The translations under genes were made by a program, and so were the position numbers. Below the pieces are notes generated by a model. It saw only the letters and a list, made by a program, of their open reading frames with translations, was not told where the DNA came from and did no database searches. 64,000 nt of DNA, taken from contig JAJVIM010000012.1 of the NCBI GenBank assembly GCA_022071955.1, forward strand, positions 192,029-256,028. The letters are read 5' to 3'. Shown here in pieces: positions 44,365-53,442 of the stretch. The stretch comes from Anaerolineae bacterium (GTDB lineage: Bacteria; Chloroflexota; Anaerolineae; 4572-78; J111). Each line of letters begins with the position of its first letter. Position 1 is the first letter of the stretch.

Positions 44365-45384
44365 TTAGCCGCCTGCCCCTTCCGCAGCGGCGACCCGCTC
44401 GGTGCGGATGTTGCGGCGGCGCAGTTTGGCCAGTTGGGTGTTGCGCACCGCGTCTAAAAAGACGGCAAAAAAGATGATGCCGGCGGTGATAAGCGGCTGG
44501 AGGTAAAGGTCAACCTTGGCAAAAATCAGGCCGGCCTGGATCATCTGGATGAGTACCGCGCCGATCATGGTGCCGGGCAGCACCGACCCGACGCCGCCAA
44601 ACAGGCTGGTGCCGCCCAGCACGGCGGCGGCGATGGCGTCAAACTCTTTGCCTTCGCCAAAGGCCGGGGTGACAATGCCCATTTGCCCCACCGAAACATA
44701 ACCGCCCAGCGCGGCCAGCAGCCCGCAGATAATGTAAACCGTGGCCAGCACGCGGTCGGTGTTGATGCCGGCTTTTTTGGCCGCTTCCACATCGTTGCCC
44801 ACGGCGTAAATCTGGCGGCCCAGCGGCGTCATATTCAAGAAGATGTGGGCCAGCACCACCACCACCAGAAACACCACAATTGGCAGGGGGATCAGCCCAA
44901 ACAGGTCGGTGGTGCGCAGTTTGAGCACCTCCGGTGGGTAGGGCACGGTGACTGACTGGCTGAAAAACAGCGAGATACCGCGTCCGGCGGTGAGGGTAGC
45001 CAGCGTAACCACAAAGGGGATGATTTTGAGCTTGGTGATGAAAAAGGCGTTGATGCCGCCAAACAGCATGCCCACGGCCAAACAGGCCAGAAACGCCAGC
45101 ACCGGGTGCAAGTGGAAATTTTTCATCAGCATGCCGGCGGTGAGCGCCGAAATGTACATATTTGACCCCACCGACAGGTCGATGCCGGCGGTGAGCAGCA
45201 CAAAGGTGATGCCCACGGCCACAATGCCAATGAACGAAGCCTGCTTCACAATGTTCTCAAAGCTTTGCATGGAGAAGAAGCGCGGCGCCAGCACGCCAAA
45301 AATCACAAACACCAGAATAAACAGATTGATGGTGGTATTTTGCAGGGCAAACAACACAAATTTATTGTTTCCGCTTGTTTTCAT
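44365..45384 (-). CDS. Sugar ABC transporter permease 1 (RbsC-like)
   Basis: A 339-residue inner-membrane permease of the ribose/galactoside family (BPD_transp_2), with about eight to ten hydrophobic helices. The conserved GIDLSVGSNMYISALTAGML and the cytoplasmic-loop motif FDAIAAAVLGGTSLFGGVGS are clear. Its start overlaps the ATPase stop by four bases (ATGA). It works with the second permease and the RbsA-like ATPase to import a monosaccharide-sized solute. Confidence 0.94.
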   Translation of the reverse strand: MKTSGNNKFVLFALQNTTINLFILVFVIFGVLAPRFFSMQSFENIVKQASFIGIVAVGITFVLLTAGIDLSVGSNMYISALTAGMLMKNFHLHPVLAFLACLAVGMLFGGINAFFITKLKIIPFVVTLATLTAGRGISLFFSQSVTVPYPPEVLKLRTTDLFGLIPLPIVVFLVVVVLAHIFLNMTPLGRQIYAVGNDVEAAKKAGINTDRVLATVYIICGLLAALGGYVSVGQMGIVTPAFGEGKEFDAIAAAVLGGTSLFGGVGSVLPGTMIGAVLIQMIQAGLIFAKVDLYLQPLITAGIIFFAVFLDAVRNTQLAKLRRRNIRTERVAAAEGAGG

Positions 45385-46898
45385 AATGCGCCATTCTCCT
45401 CTCTAAAGGCCGCTCGCAAAATGCGTTCCTGGTCAAATTCGGGGCGGGTAAAGCTGGCCTGGACTTCGCCGTTGCTCATCACCAAAATCCGGTCGCACAC
45501 GCCGGTGAGTTCTTCAATTTCAGATGAAATAAACAGCACGCCGGTTCCCTGCGCGGCCAGATCGTTGATAATGCTGTAGATTTCGTATTTAGCGCCCACG
45601 TCAACGCCGCGGGTGGGTTCATCAATAATCAACACAGACGGTTTACTCAGCAACCATTTACCGATGACGGTTTTTTGCTGGTTGCCGCCGCTCAGGCTTT
45701 TTACCGGCTGGGTTTCGAGATTGGCGCTTTTGATTTTGAGCGTTTTGCCCACTTCGCCCACAGCCCGGTACAGGCGCGATTTGTTGATGAGTTTTACATT
45801 GGGCGTGGCGTAATCGCGCAGCGACACCAGCCCGATGTTTTCGGCAATGGAAATGTCCATCAGCAGCCCTTCGTCGCGGCGGTCTTCGGTCACAAAGGCC
45901 ATGCCGCCGGCAATACTGCCGTAGGGCGAGGGCTTTTGGTGTGGCCGGCCATCGACCAGAATCTGGCCGCGCTCGTAGCTGTCCAGCCCAAACAGAATCC
46001 GGGCCATTTCGCTGCGGCCAGACCCCATCAGCCCAAACACGCCCAAAATTTCGCCCTTGTGCAGGTCAAAGGAAATGTCCTGAATAATGCCCGGCTGGGA
46101 CAGGTCGCGGATTTCCAGCGCCTTTTCGGCCAGCGGCGGCGAGGTGCGTTCCGGGTAAAGCTGCTCAATGCTGCGGCCCACCATCATCGAAATCATCCGG
46201 TCGATGGTAAATTCGGCTTTGGGGCTAACATCCACCAGTTCGCCATCGCGCAGCACGGCAATCTGGTCAACCAGATTGAGCACATCCTGCAAAATGTGCG
46301 AAATGTAAATCATCGTTTTGCCGCTGTCTCGCAGCCGGTTCATCAGCGCAAACAGGCGCTCGGTTTCGCGGGCGGTCAGCGAGGTGGTCGGTTCGTCAAA
46401 AATGATGAGCTGGGCGTCAAAGCTGAGCGCCTTGGCAATTTCTACCAGTTGCCGCTCGCCGGGCGAGAGCTTTTCTACCAGCGTGTCCGGCGATACATCC
46501 AGATCAACCGCGGCCAGCATGTCGCGGGCCTTGTCGCGCATCAGCTTTTTGTTGAGCAGCGGCACCCAGCCCAGCCGGGGAAAGCCATCGATAAACATAT
46601 TTTCGGCGATGCTCAGGTTGGTAAACAGGTTGAGTTCCTGGTGGATAAAGGCGATGGCCGCCGCGGTAGCCTCGCCGGGATTGCGCGGGGTGTACGGCTG
46701 GCCGTTCAGTTTGATGCGCCCGCTGTCGGGGAAGACCACGCCGCCGACCAGGTTCATGAGCGTGCTTTTGCCCGCGCCGTTTTCGCCAATCAGCCCCAGC
46801 ACCTGGCCGCGAGGCAGGCCCAGGCTGATATCGGTGAGCACCTGCACGCCAAAAAAGCTCTTGTTAATGTGTTCAAATTCCAGAATAAAATTGTTCAT
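45381..46898 (-). CDS. Sugar ABC transporter ATPase (RbsA-like, double NBD)
   Basis: A 505-residue protein with two ATPase domains. The first has GENGAGKSTLMN and signature KLSPGERQLVEIAKAL with Walker B LIIFDEPTTSLT; the second has the degenerate loop GLMGSGRSEM, signature SLSGGNQQKTVIGKWL and VLIIDEPTRGVDVGAK, typical of ribose/galactose/autoinducer importers. The ATG at 46898 fits the AGGA position better than the ATG three codons earlier. It sits between the two permease genes. Confidence 0.95.
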   Translation of the reverse strand: MNNFILEFEHINKSFFGVQVLTDISLGLPRGQVLGLIGENGAGKSTLMNLVGGVVFPDSGRIKLNGQPYTPRNPGEATAAAIAFIHQELNLFTNLSIAENMFIDGFPRLGWVPLLNKKLMRDKARDMLAAVDLDVSPDTLVEKLSPGERQLVEIAKALSFDAQLIIFDEPTTSLTARETERLFALMNRLRDSGKTMIYISHILQDVLNLVDQIAVLRDGELVDVSPKAEFTIDRMISMMVGRSIEQLYPERTSPPLAEKALEIRDLSQPGIIQDISFDLHKGEILGVFGLMGSGRSEMARILFGLDSYERGQILVDGRPHQKPSPYGSIAGGMAFVTEDRRDEGLLMDISIAENIGLVSLRDYATPNVKLINKSRLYRAVGEVGKTLKIKSANLETQPVKSLSGGNQQKTVIGKWLLSKPSVLIIDEPTRGVDVGAKYEIYSIINDLAAQGTGVLFISSEIEELTGVCDRILVMSNGEVQASFTRPEFDQERILRAAFREENGAL

Positions 46899-46910
46899 GG
46901 CTGCCATCCT

Positions 46911-48020
46911 TTAACTTCTGGCCAAAATGCGGGTGCGGGTCACGTCGAACAGGGCCGCCAGCAAAATCACCGAGCCTTTAACAATCATCACGGTGAAATA
47001 ACTCAGGTTGAGCAGGTTGAGGCTGTTATCCAGCAGCACAAAAAACAGCACGCCGAACACCGTCCACACAATTTTGCCTTTGCCGCCAAACAGGCTTGTC
47101 CCGCCGATCACCGTCGCGCCGATTACGTCCAGCAGCAGGGTAGCGCCCAGCGTGGGGCGTCCCGCTTCAAGCCGGGCCGAGTACAGCACCGACCCCACCG
47201 CCGCAAACGCGCCGCTAAGCATGTAGGCCAGGATGATAACTCGCGTAACCGGCACGCCGGAGACCACCGCGGTGCGGGTGTTGGTGCCAATGGCGTACAG
47301 CCAGCGGCCAAACACGGTGCGGCTCAGCGCAATGTGGGCCACAATGGCCAGCCCGCCCACAATAAACAGCGAGTAGGGAATAAACGAGATTTGCCCCTGG
47401 CCGATAACCTTGTAAGCCGCCGGCAGGTGGATAATGTTTTCTGACTTGGTGAGGTAAATGGCAAAGGCGCTAAAAAACATCATCGACACCAGCGTGACCA
47501 TAAAGGGCGGCATTTTCCAGCGGGCAATGGACGTGCCGTTGAAAAAGCCGATCATGGCCCCCACCAGCAGCATCACAATGATGGCCACCGGCACCGAGAG
47601 CACGCTGCCGGCCAGCGGGCCGCCCTGTTCGGTGAGCAGCACGCCCCACAGCGGGCTTTTTTCAAACAGCACCGGGTCTACCTGGGTGGTGATGACCACC
47701 GCGCCCACCACGCTCACCAGCGCCATAATCGAGGGCTGCGACAGGTCGATGCCGGCGATGATCAGCACAAAGGTTTGGCCAATGGCCACGGCCAGCAGCG
47801 GCCACATGTTTGAAAAGATGTTGCCCAGATTTTGGGCGCTGGCAATCCTCGGCACTACCGGCCACAGCACCACAAAGTAAATGATGCTCAGGTAGAGAAC
47901 AAAGTATTCGGACAGGAGGAGTCGCCGCAAGAACTGTTTGATGTTGGCCCAGAAATCTACCTGGGTTGCCTTTTTGCCGTTTAACTGAATTGTTTGGGTC
48001 TTTTTCACGTCCAATTCCAT
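46911..48020 (-). CDS. Sugar ABC transporter permease 2 (RbsC-like)
   Basis: A 369-residue permease of the same family as permease 1, with GIDLSQPSIMALVSVVGAVV and LLDVIGATVIGGTSLFGGKG. It has a longer hydrophilic N-terminus (about 45 residues before TM1). Two different permease genes suggest a heterodimeric channel, while many ribose importers use one. It follows the binding-protein gene after 96 bases that include GC-rich inverted sequence. Confidence 0.94.
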   Translation of the reverse strand: MELDVKKTQTIQLNGKKATQVDFWANIKQFLRRLLLSEYFVLYLSIIYFVVLWPVVPRIASAQNLGNIFSNMWPLLAVAIGQTFVLIIAGIDLSQPSIMALVSVVGAVVITTQVDPVLFEKSPLWGVLLTEQGGPLAGSVLSVPVAIIVMLLVGAMIGFFNGTSIARWKMPPFMVTLVSMMFFSAFAIYLTKSENIIHLPAAYKVIGQGQISFIPYSLFIVGGLAIVAHIALSRTVFGRWLYAIGTNTRTAVVSGVPVTRVIILAYMLSGAFAAVGSVLYSARLEAGRPTLGATLLLDVIGATVIGGTSLFGGKGKIVWTVFGVLFFVLLDNSLNLLNLSYFTVMIVKGSVILLAALFDVTRTRILARS

Positions 48021-48116
48021 TGTTGCCTGCGCTTTTACGCTAAATTTTCGGGGTGGGCGGGGCAGCGGTTACGTGGCCGCTGCCCCGCCGGGTAACACGG
48101 CTAAATCATCTGTCGC

Positions 48117-49241
48117 TTACGGGTTAAAGGTTCGGTCCAGGCTTTCGCCGTCGTTATCAACCACCAGTTTGCAGCCCCACATATCGTTGGCTTTCTCTTC
48201 CCAGTTGGCCTGGGTCAGGGCAAAGCCGGGGTCGTCCATCCAGTTTTCCGGGGTCTGTTCGCCTTTGTTGATGGCATCCAGCATGGCGGCCATAATGGTT
48301 TCGGCCTCAAAGAAGAGGTCCTGGACCCCGGTGGCGTCCACAAAGCCTTCGCGCATCAGCCGGCAGGCCGTCGAGTCGCCGTCCAGGCCGCCCATAATGA
48401 TGTGGTTGGGATCGCCCACCGGTTGCCAGCGGCCCAGCGGCTCCAGCACCGACTGGATCATCGGGTACATAAAGTCTGACGAGGTGAAGATGAAGTCCAC
48501 TTCGGGATTGGCTTGCATGGCCGCTTCCAGGTTGGCCAGGGCGGTGGCCCCATCCCATTTGGTCGGCACTTCGATGACTTCATTGAACAGGTCGGGGTTG
48601 GCTTCGATGACGTTGTAGAAGCCCTGCCGCCGGCCCACCGCGTTCGGGTCGCCCAGGTCACCGACCATAATCAGCGGCGTCACTTTGCGGCCCAGCTTTT
48701 TGGCTTCGGCGGCCATATGTTCCACCGCTTTCTGGGTGATGGCTTCGTTGTTGGCCACAATGACCAGGGTGGGATTGGAGTCGTTGGCCGGCGGGCGGTT
48801 GAACACACCGATGGGGATGCCGGCTTTGTTGGCTTCACCGACAATCGTCACCGCGCTTTCGCCATCCTGCGGGATGATGATGATGCCGTCCGCGCCCTGG
48901 GCAATGCAGTCTTTCACCTGCTCAAGCTGCTTGTTGGCGTCTTCGTTGGCGTTGCGCTCAATCACGCTCACGCCCAAACCACTCAGCGTTTCCACAATGG
49001 CCTTGTGCCCGGCCACCCAGAACTCGGTTTCCAAATCCTGGTAGGCAAAGCAGATCGTCGTGTCTTCGCTCACCGGGGCCATTTCGGCTTTTTCTTCAGC
49101 CGCGGGCGCGGCCTGTTGTTGGGCTTGCGGCTCGGCCGGTTTTTCTTCGGCGGGGGCCGTTGTATCTGGTTGGGCGCTGCCACAGGCCGCCAGCACCACG
49201 GTCAAAATTACTAATAGTGCCAAATATTTAAAGATCCTCAC
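48117..49241 (-). CDS. Sugar-binding lipoprotein of the ABC importer
   Basis: A 374-residue type-1 periplasmic-binding protein (ribose/autoinducer-2 family). It begins with a lipoprotein signal ending VVLAACGS (lipidated C20), then a Glu/Ala/Pro-rich linker (about 22-55), and the binding domains with CIAQGADGIIIIPQDGESAV and MGGLDGDSTACRLMREG. It would capture the sugar outside the membrane and deliver it to the two permeases. The start is a GTG with GGAGG seven bases upstream. It lies 155 bases after the isomerase, a gap that holds a hairpin. Confidence 0.94.
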   Translation of the reverse strand: MRIFKYLALLVILTVVLAACGSAQPDTTAPAEEKPAEPQAQQQAAPAAEEKAEMAPVSEDTTICFAYQDLETEFWVAGHKAIVETLSGLGVSVIERNANEDANKQLEQVKDCIAQGADGIIIIPQDGESAVTIVGEANKAGIPIGVFNRPPANDSNPTLVIVANNEAITQKAVEHMAAEAKKLGRKVTPLIMVGDLGDPNAVGRRQGFYNVIEANPDLFNEVIEVPTKWDGATALANLEAAMQANPEVDFIFTSSDFMYPMIQSVLEPLGRWQPVGDPNHIIMGGLDGDSTACRLMREGFVDATGVQDLFFEAETIMAAMLDAINKGEQTPENWMDDPGFALTQANWEEKANDMWGCKLVVDNDGESLDRTFNP

Positions 49242-49314
49242 TGAAATTCCTCCTTCTTTGGACGTTGGTGTAAAATTAACATTGATGTGGTAGCTCGCCG
49301 GGCTACTGCTGATG

Positions 49315-49360
49315 CGCCACCCGTCCGCAGGCCAATGGGGTACGGGTGGCGTGTTTTTTT
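49315..49360 (+). terminator. Hairpin with plus-strand T-tract between isomerase and binding-protein genes
   Basis: Perfect 10-bp arms (CGCCACCCGT/ACGGGTGGCG, loop 17) followed by TG and seven Ts on the plus strand. All nearby genes are on the minus strand, where the run becomes As before the stem. It may end an antisense transcript or work as a processing or attenuation hairpin between the two genes. A second small stem (GTAGC/GCTAC) lies at 49289-49306. Confidence 0.55.
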
Positions 49361-49396
49361 GGCAAAAGCGTTCCTCCTTTGCGGGTGCTGTCTCAC

Positions 49397-50827
49397 TTAC
49401 CGGTGGACGTACAAATCCCAGCCCAGGTAAGAAGAGATGGCTTCTTCCAGCACGTTGGCGTAATGGCCGCGAGTCATGGCCACGTGGTGCTCAAACCCGT
49501 TTTTGCACAGATATTTGAGCAAGTGTTGCAGGTTGTTCACCCGGCACACCGCCGAGCCGCCCTGGATGGTGTTGGGGTCGTCGGTAAAGTCGCCTTCACC
49601 CAGGTACGATTTGATCAGGCCCAGTCCGTCATCGGTGGACATACGGAAGTAGGTCATCGGCCCGCCTTTTACCTGCCCCTTGATCGCGCCAAAGGCGTTG
49701 TCCGCGCCCACCTGCGCGCCAATCACATCCAGGTTAGAGATTTCCACTTCCTGCCCCATAAAACTGCGGGGGAAGTTGGAACAGTGGGTGTTGATGCACA
49801 TATCGCGGTTGGCGGCAAAGTTGTTGTTCCAGTCCAGAAAGCCGGGCGGGTTGCCGGAGGCCAGCAGTAGCGCCACCATCGACACCACCCCGGCCACGTC
49901 CACTTCGCAGGCGCTGGGCATATTCTTTTCGCCCATCATGCTCATGGTCAGGCAGGTGGCGCAGCCGTAATTCAACTGCACCGAGGTCCAGCATTGAATG
50001 GCGCTGGCGTCGCATTCGTTGGCGGCCATCCAGTTTTCCACCGCCACCGACCAGGCCGCCTGTTTCATCACATTTTCATCGCGGATGGTGGCCGGGATGC
50101 GACCGTAAGCCCGGATCTCCTCGATTTTTTGGGGCACTGCCGCCGGTTTTTGGCGCACAATGCGGTTGGCGTCGGCAATGATTTCGCTCAGGTCAACCGT
50201 AACCACGGTGATGCCGGTGGCTTGCAGCAGCTTTTCGCTGTAGCGGCAGGTGTGGAACGGCGCGGGCCGCGCCCCGATGGCCCCCACGCGTAGATTGCGC
50301 AGCCCCTTGACCACCCGGCAAACGCGGGCAAAATAATCAAGGTCGGCGGCAAATTCCGGGCTGTTGATGGCGCAGGTGTGGGTGCTGGTATCGGTAAAGG
50401 GGATGCCAAACTGGTACAGGTTGCTGCACACCGAAAGCTTGCCGCAGAAGGCGTCGCGCCGTTCTTTGACGCCCAGCTTCATGGGGTCTTCGTCGTCGCA
50501 GGCCTGCACCAGCACCGGCACGTTCAGTTTGGCCATATCCAGGGTGTGGACCACGCCCAGTTCATCGCCAAAGTTGGGCAAAATCACCACCACACCGTCA
50601 ATTTCGTCCCGATGTTTTTTGAACAGCTCGGCGCAGATTTTGGCGTCGTTGTAGGTTTCAATCGCGCCGTTGGGGGTGGCGTCCGCCGGGGGGATCACAT
50701 AGTTGTAGCCCAGCGCCTCGAGTTTGGCCAGCAAATCCTGGCGGCCCTGCACGGCCAGTTCGGCATTGAAGAACCCACGGGTGCCCACAATCAAGCCAAA
50801 GGTGGGTTTCTTCTCCATTATTTTCAT
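49397..50827 (-). CDS. L-fucose/L-arabinose isomerase-like enzyme
   Basis: A 476-residue metal-dependent aldose-ketose isomerase fold (FucI/AraA superfamily). Likely metal ligands are E in NMPSACEVDVAG, D in GFLDWNNNFA and H in CINTHCSNFP; a further RGHYANV sits near the C-terminus. It is shorter than E. coli FucI (about 590). It interconverts an aldose and a ketose, probably before kinase action. The ATG at 50827 is preceded by AAGGAG. Sulfoquinovose isomerase belongs to the same broad group, but no sulfoquinovosidase or sulfo-sugar kinase signature is nearby. Confidence 0.88.
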   Translation of the reverse strand: MKIMEKKPTFGLIVGTRGFFNAELAVQGRQDLLAKLEALGYNYVIPPADATPNGAIETYNDAKICAELFKKHRDEIDGVVVILPNFGDELGVVHTLDMAKLNVPVLVQACDDEDPMKLGVKERRDAFCGKLSVCSNLYQFGIPFTDTSTHTCAINSPEFAADLDYFARVCRVVKGLRNLRVGAIGARPAPFHTCRYSEKLLQATGITVVTVDLSEIIADANRIVRQKPAAVPQKIEEIRAYGRIPATIRDENVMKQAAWSVAVENWMAANECDASAIQCWTSVQLNYGCATCLTMSMMGEKNMPSACEVDVAGVVSMVALLLASGNPPGFLDWNNNFAANRDMCINTHCSNFPRSFMGQEVEISNLDVIGAQVGADNAFGAIKGQVKGGPMTYFRMSTDDGLGLIKSYLGEGDFTDDPNTIQGGSAVCRVNNLQHLLKYLCKNGFEHHVAMTRGHYANVLEEAISSYLGWDLYVHR

Positions 50828-50859
50828 CTTCAAACTGCTCCTTTCAACTTTGAATGGAA

Positions 50860-51912
50860 TTACGGAATAAACACAGCTTTGAGTACTTTGCCTTCCAGGG
50901 CGAGCGCCGCGCCGGTTTTAAACTCGGCCAGCGGGAAGCGGTGGCTGACCAGTTTATCTACCGGCACCCGACCGGAGGTGATGAGCTTCATGGCCAGGTA
51001 AAAATGGCGCGGCGCAAAAATGGTGGCACCAATGAGATGCAGCGCGTTGTAATGCACCAGATTCATATCCACGCCGGGCTTGCTGCTGTCTTTGGGCAGG
51101 CCGCCAAACAGCAGAATGCGCCCGCCCTTGCGAGCCATTTCTGCGGCCTGTACCTGGGCCGCCGGCGCGGGCGTGGCGGTGATGATGACATCCGCGCCCT
51201 TGCCGCCGGTGAGCCGGCGCACTTCCTGCACCAGATCAACTTTGGCCGCGTTGATGGCCGCATCCGGGGCAAAGGCCGCGGCCAGTTCCAGCCGCTCGTC
51301 CACAATATCGGCTACAAACACTTTATCCGCGCCGCGCGCCCGGGCCAGGCTGAGGTGAATGCAGCCAATTGGCCCGGTGCCGATGATCACCACCGTATCG
51401 CCCAGCCCTACCTGCCCTTTTTCCTGGGCGTTGATGCAGCTCGAAATCGGCTCGGCGATGGCGGCAAAGGCGGGGTCCAGCCCGTCCGGCACCGGCTGAA
51501 TAGCCCCCAGCCGGATAGCTTCCGCCGGAATGGGCATCTGCTCGGCCAGGCCGCCGGGCCAGGACTGGGCAATCTCGCGGTAATTTTCGCACAGTTCGTA
51601 CTCACCATTGCGGCAAAAATCGCACGCGCCGCAAAAAACCGGCGGCCCCACGGCAATGGCATCGCCCTTTTGCCACGGGCCGCTGTAGCCGGGGCCAAGT
51701 TCGGCCACGGTGCCGGCTACCTCGTGGCCAATGGTCCACGGGAAGGTGACTTTGCGGTGGCCGCTGCGCAGGGTGCGCAGATCGCTGCCGCACAGGCCGC
51801 AGGCTTGCACAGTGAGCAGCAGGCCGCCGGCGGGCGGGTTGGGCGCGGGCACGGTTTCTACCCCAAATTCCAGCGGGGCGCGGACAACAACCGCCTGCAT
51901 CAACGCGCTCAT
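50860..51912 (-). CDS. Zinc-dependent medium-chain dehydrogenase 2
   Basis: A 350-residue dehydrogenase with catalytic zinc ligands in [14 protein letters not shown] and [11 protein letters not shown], a structural-site [18 protein letters not shown] and the NAD motif [14 protein letters not shown]. It is related to dehydrogenase 1 (shared FGGLPK motif and similar length), suggesting an old duplication with different substrate roles. Its ATG overlaps the stop of the SAF-oxidoreductase (ATGA), so those two are coupled. Confidence 0.93.
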   Translation of the reverse strand: MSALMQAVVVRAPLEFGVETVPAPNPPAGGLLLTVQACGLCGSDLRTLRSGHRKVTFPWTIGHEVAGTVAELGPGYSGPWQKGDAIAVGPPVFCGACDFCRNGEYELCENYREIAQSWPGGLAEQMPIPAEAIRLGAIQPVPDGLDPAFAAIAEPISSCINAQEKGQVGLGDTVVIIGTGPIGCIHLSLARARGADKVFVADIVDERLELAAAFAPDAAINAAKVDLVQEVRRLTGGKGADVIITATPAPAAQVQAAEMARKGGRILLFGGLPKDSSKPGVDMNLVHYNALHLIGATIFAPRHFYLAMKLITSGRVPVDKLVSHRFPLAEFKTGAALALEGKVLKAVFIP

Positions 51913-53207
51913 GAGCGGCTCACTCCCAGCATGTCGTCCTGCATTTGCCGCATTTTATAAACCAGGGTGGACGTATCCGGGGCAAAGTTGGCGGTGGTCA
52001 GCATTTCGCCGCGGGGGATGTCTTGCAGAACGGTGCCGTGACCGGCCAGCCCCATCGGGATGCCGCGCAGTTCGGCGGCTTCTTCATATTTATAGATGCG
52101 GTTGAAAAAGTCGTAACCGCCGATGTCGTCCACGGTTTCGCCGGCTTTCAGATCGCGCTTGGCAATGGCCACCACTTCGGACACCAGTTTTTTGGGCGCC
52201 AGCGTGGCTTCGCCGTAGATGACCGCTTCGGCAATGGACAGCGGCGTTTCAATGCTGCACAGGTGGTAGGGGCGCAGCAGGGTGTAGTAGGGGCCGTCGC
52301 CCATCGAATAGAACTTCATATCCTGCACAATGCGCGGGTCTTCTGTGGCGATGACGGCAAAGACGCCGGGCGCAACTTTGCCCACGGTAAAATCAACGCA
52401 GCCGCGCCGGCTCAAAATGCCGCCGTCCGCCTGGGGGATGAACACTTTGTTCAGGTCGGGCACGTCAACTTTGGGGGCGTGGGTGCCGGGCACGTCGGGT
52501 ACCAGCCCGGTGGCGTTAGACATAGCCGCCAGCTCGACCATGGTTTTGGTGCCGTCTTTGAACGCGGCCAGCATTTTGGGGTTCATGTGCCTGCTTTCGG
52601 CTTCGGCGCGGCAGGTATCGGGGGTGGCGTAGTAGTCGATGGGGTTGTTTTTGCCTTTGCCCAGGCAGACCACCTCAAAACCCAGCGTGGTGGCAAAGTT
52701 GTACAGGGTTTTGCACACGCCCGGCTCATCGCCCATAGCGGCGGTGTAAACGCAGCCGGTTTTTTGGGCCAGCCGGTGCAAAAACAGGCCCACGGTTACA
52801 TCGGTCTCTACGTTAAGCATAACCACGTGCTTTTTGTTGAGAATGCTCTTCCAGGCCACGCGCGCGCCCACTTCGGTTACGCCGGTGGCTTCTACCAGAG
52901 CGTCAACCAGGTCCAGTTGCGGCAGCAGCAGCGCGTCTTCGGTGACAATATATTTGCCGCGGGCCAGCGCGTCCTGCGCTTCGCCTTCGTTGTTGGTCAC
53001 GCAGATGTTATCCTGGCTCACGCCCATACTTTTTAAGGCGTTGATGGGGCGGCTGGGCACAATATCGGCAATGGCCACGGTTTCCATGCCGGCCATCTGG
53101 CGGGTAATGTGCATCATCCCCGAGCCTTCCTGGCCGCAGCCCACCAGCCCCACTCTGATGGGATTGCCGGCTGCTTCTCGTTTCAACAAATGTTCATTTA
53201 ATTCCAT
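51909..53207 (-). CDS. NAD(P)-binding SAF-domain oxidoreductase (homoserine dehydrogenase-like N-terminus)
   Basis: A 432-residue protein with a Rossmann domain ([18 protein letters not shown], about 17-36), a central catalytic region with [16 protein letters not shown], and a SAF-like C-terminal part ([40 protein letters not shown]). Proteins of this design occur in sugar and polyol catabolic operons, but I cannot name a characterised reaction. GAGGAG lies ten bases before the ATG. It is the first gene after the internal palindromic promoter region, followed directly by dehydrogenase 2. Confidence 0.8.
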   Translation of the reverse strand: MELNEHLLKREAAGNPIRVGLVGCGQEGSGMMHITRQMAGMETVAIADIVPSRPINALKSMGVSQDNICVTNNEGEAQDALARGKYIVTEDALLLPQLDLVDALVEATGVTEVGARVAWKSILNKKHVVMLNVETDVTVGLFLHRLAQKTGCVYTAAMGDEPGVCKTLYNFATTLGFEVVCLGKGKNNPIDYYATPDTCRAEAESRHMNPKMLAAFKDGTKTMVELAAMSNATGLVPDVPGTHAPKVDVPDLNKVFIPQADGGILSRRGCVDFTVGKVAPGVFAVIATEDPRIVQDMKFYSMGDGPYYTLLRPYHLCSIETPLSIAEAVIYGEATLAPKKLVSEVVAIAKRDLKAGETVDDIGGYDFFNRIYKYEEAAELRGIPMGLAGHGTVLQDIPRGEMLTTANFAPDTSTLVYKMRQMQDDMLGVSRS

Positions 53208-53267
53208 GTAGTAACGACTCCTCTTGGTGATGGGTGTCTAAAAAAACAAGACTTTTGTGAGAGCCGT

Positions 53268-53321
53268 TTGAAGCAGGCAGGCCTGTTATGTTATAATAAA
53301 ACAGGCAGAGCTGGCTGCGAA
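53268..53321. promoter_or_regulatory. Bidirectional promoter/operator inside the sugar locus
   Basis: An imperfect 26-base palindrome (53281-53306; arms GCCTGTT/AACAGGC, centre TTATAA) overlaps two promoters. Plus: TTGAAG (53268), 18 bases, TATAAT (53292). Minus: TTCGCA (53321-53316), 17 bases, TATTAT (53298-53293), which would drive the SAF-oxidoreductase onward. A dimeric regulator bound here could switch both. Confidence 0.55.
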
Positions 53322-53421
53322 CAGGCTCAATTTTGTAGCTAAACGCGTGGCGCGCTTTGTCAAAGTTTCCGCAGGAGATACCCCGGGACCGGCCAAAGTC
53401 AAAGGGGTGTCTCCTTTTTTT
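53304..53421 (+). ncRNA. Candidate small RNA, about 118 nt, antisense orientation
   Basis: Starts downstream of the plus-strand promoter at 53268-53297 and ends in an intrinsic terminator: AGGAGATACCCC (53373-53384), a 19-base loop, GGGGTGTCTCCT and a seven-T run. One stem position is U-G in the plus RNA but A-C in the minus RNA, which favours the plus strand as the functional one. No ORF with a ribosome binding site is evident in it. Confidence 0.5.
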
Positions 53422-53442
53422 ATGGGTGCTGAGCGCAATGAG

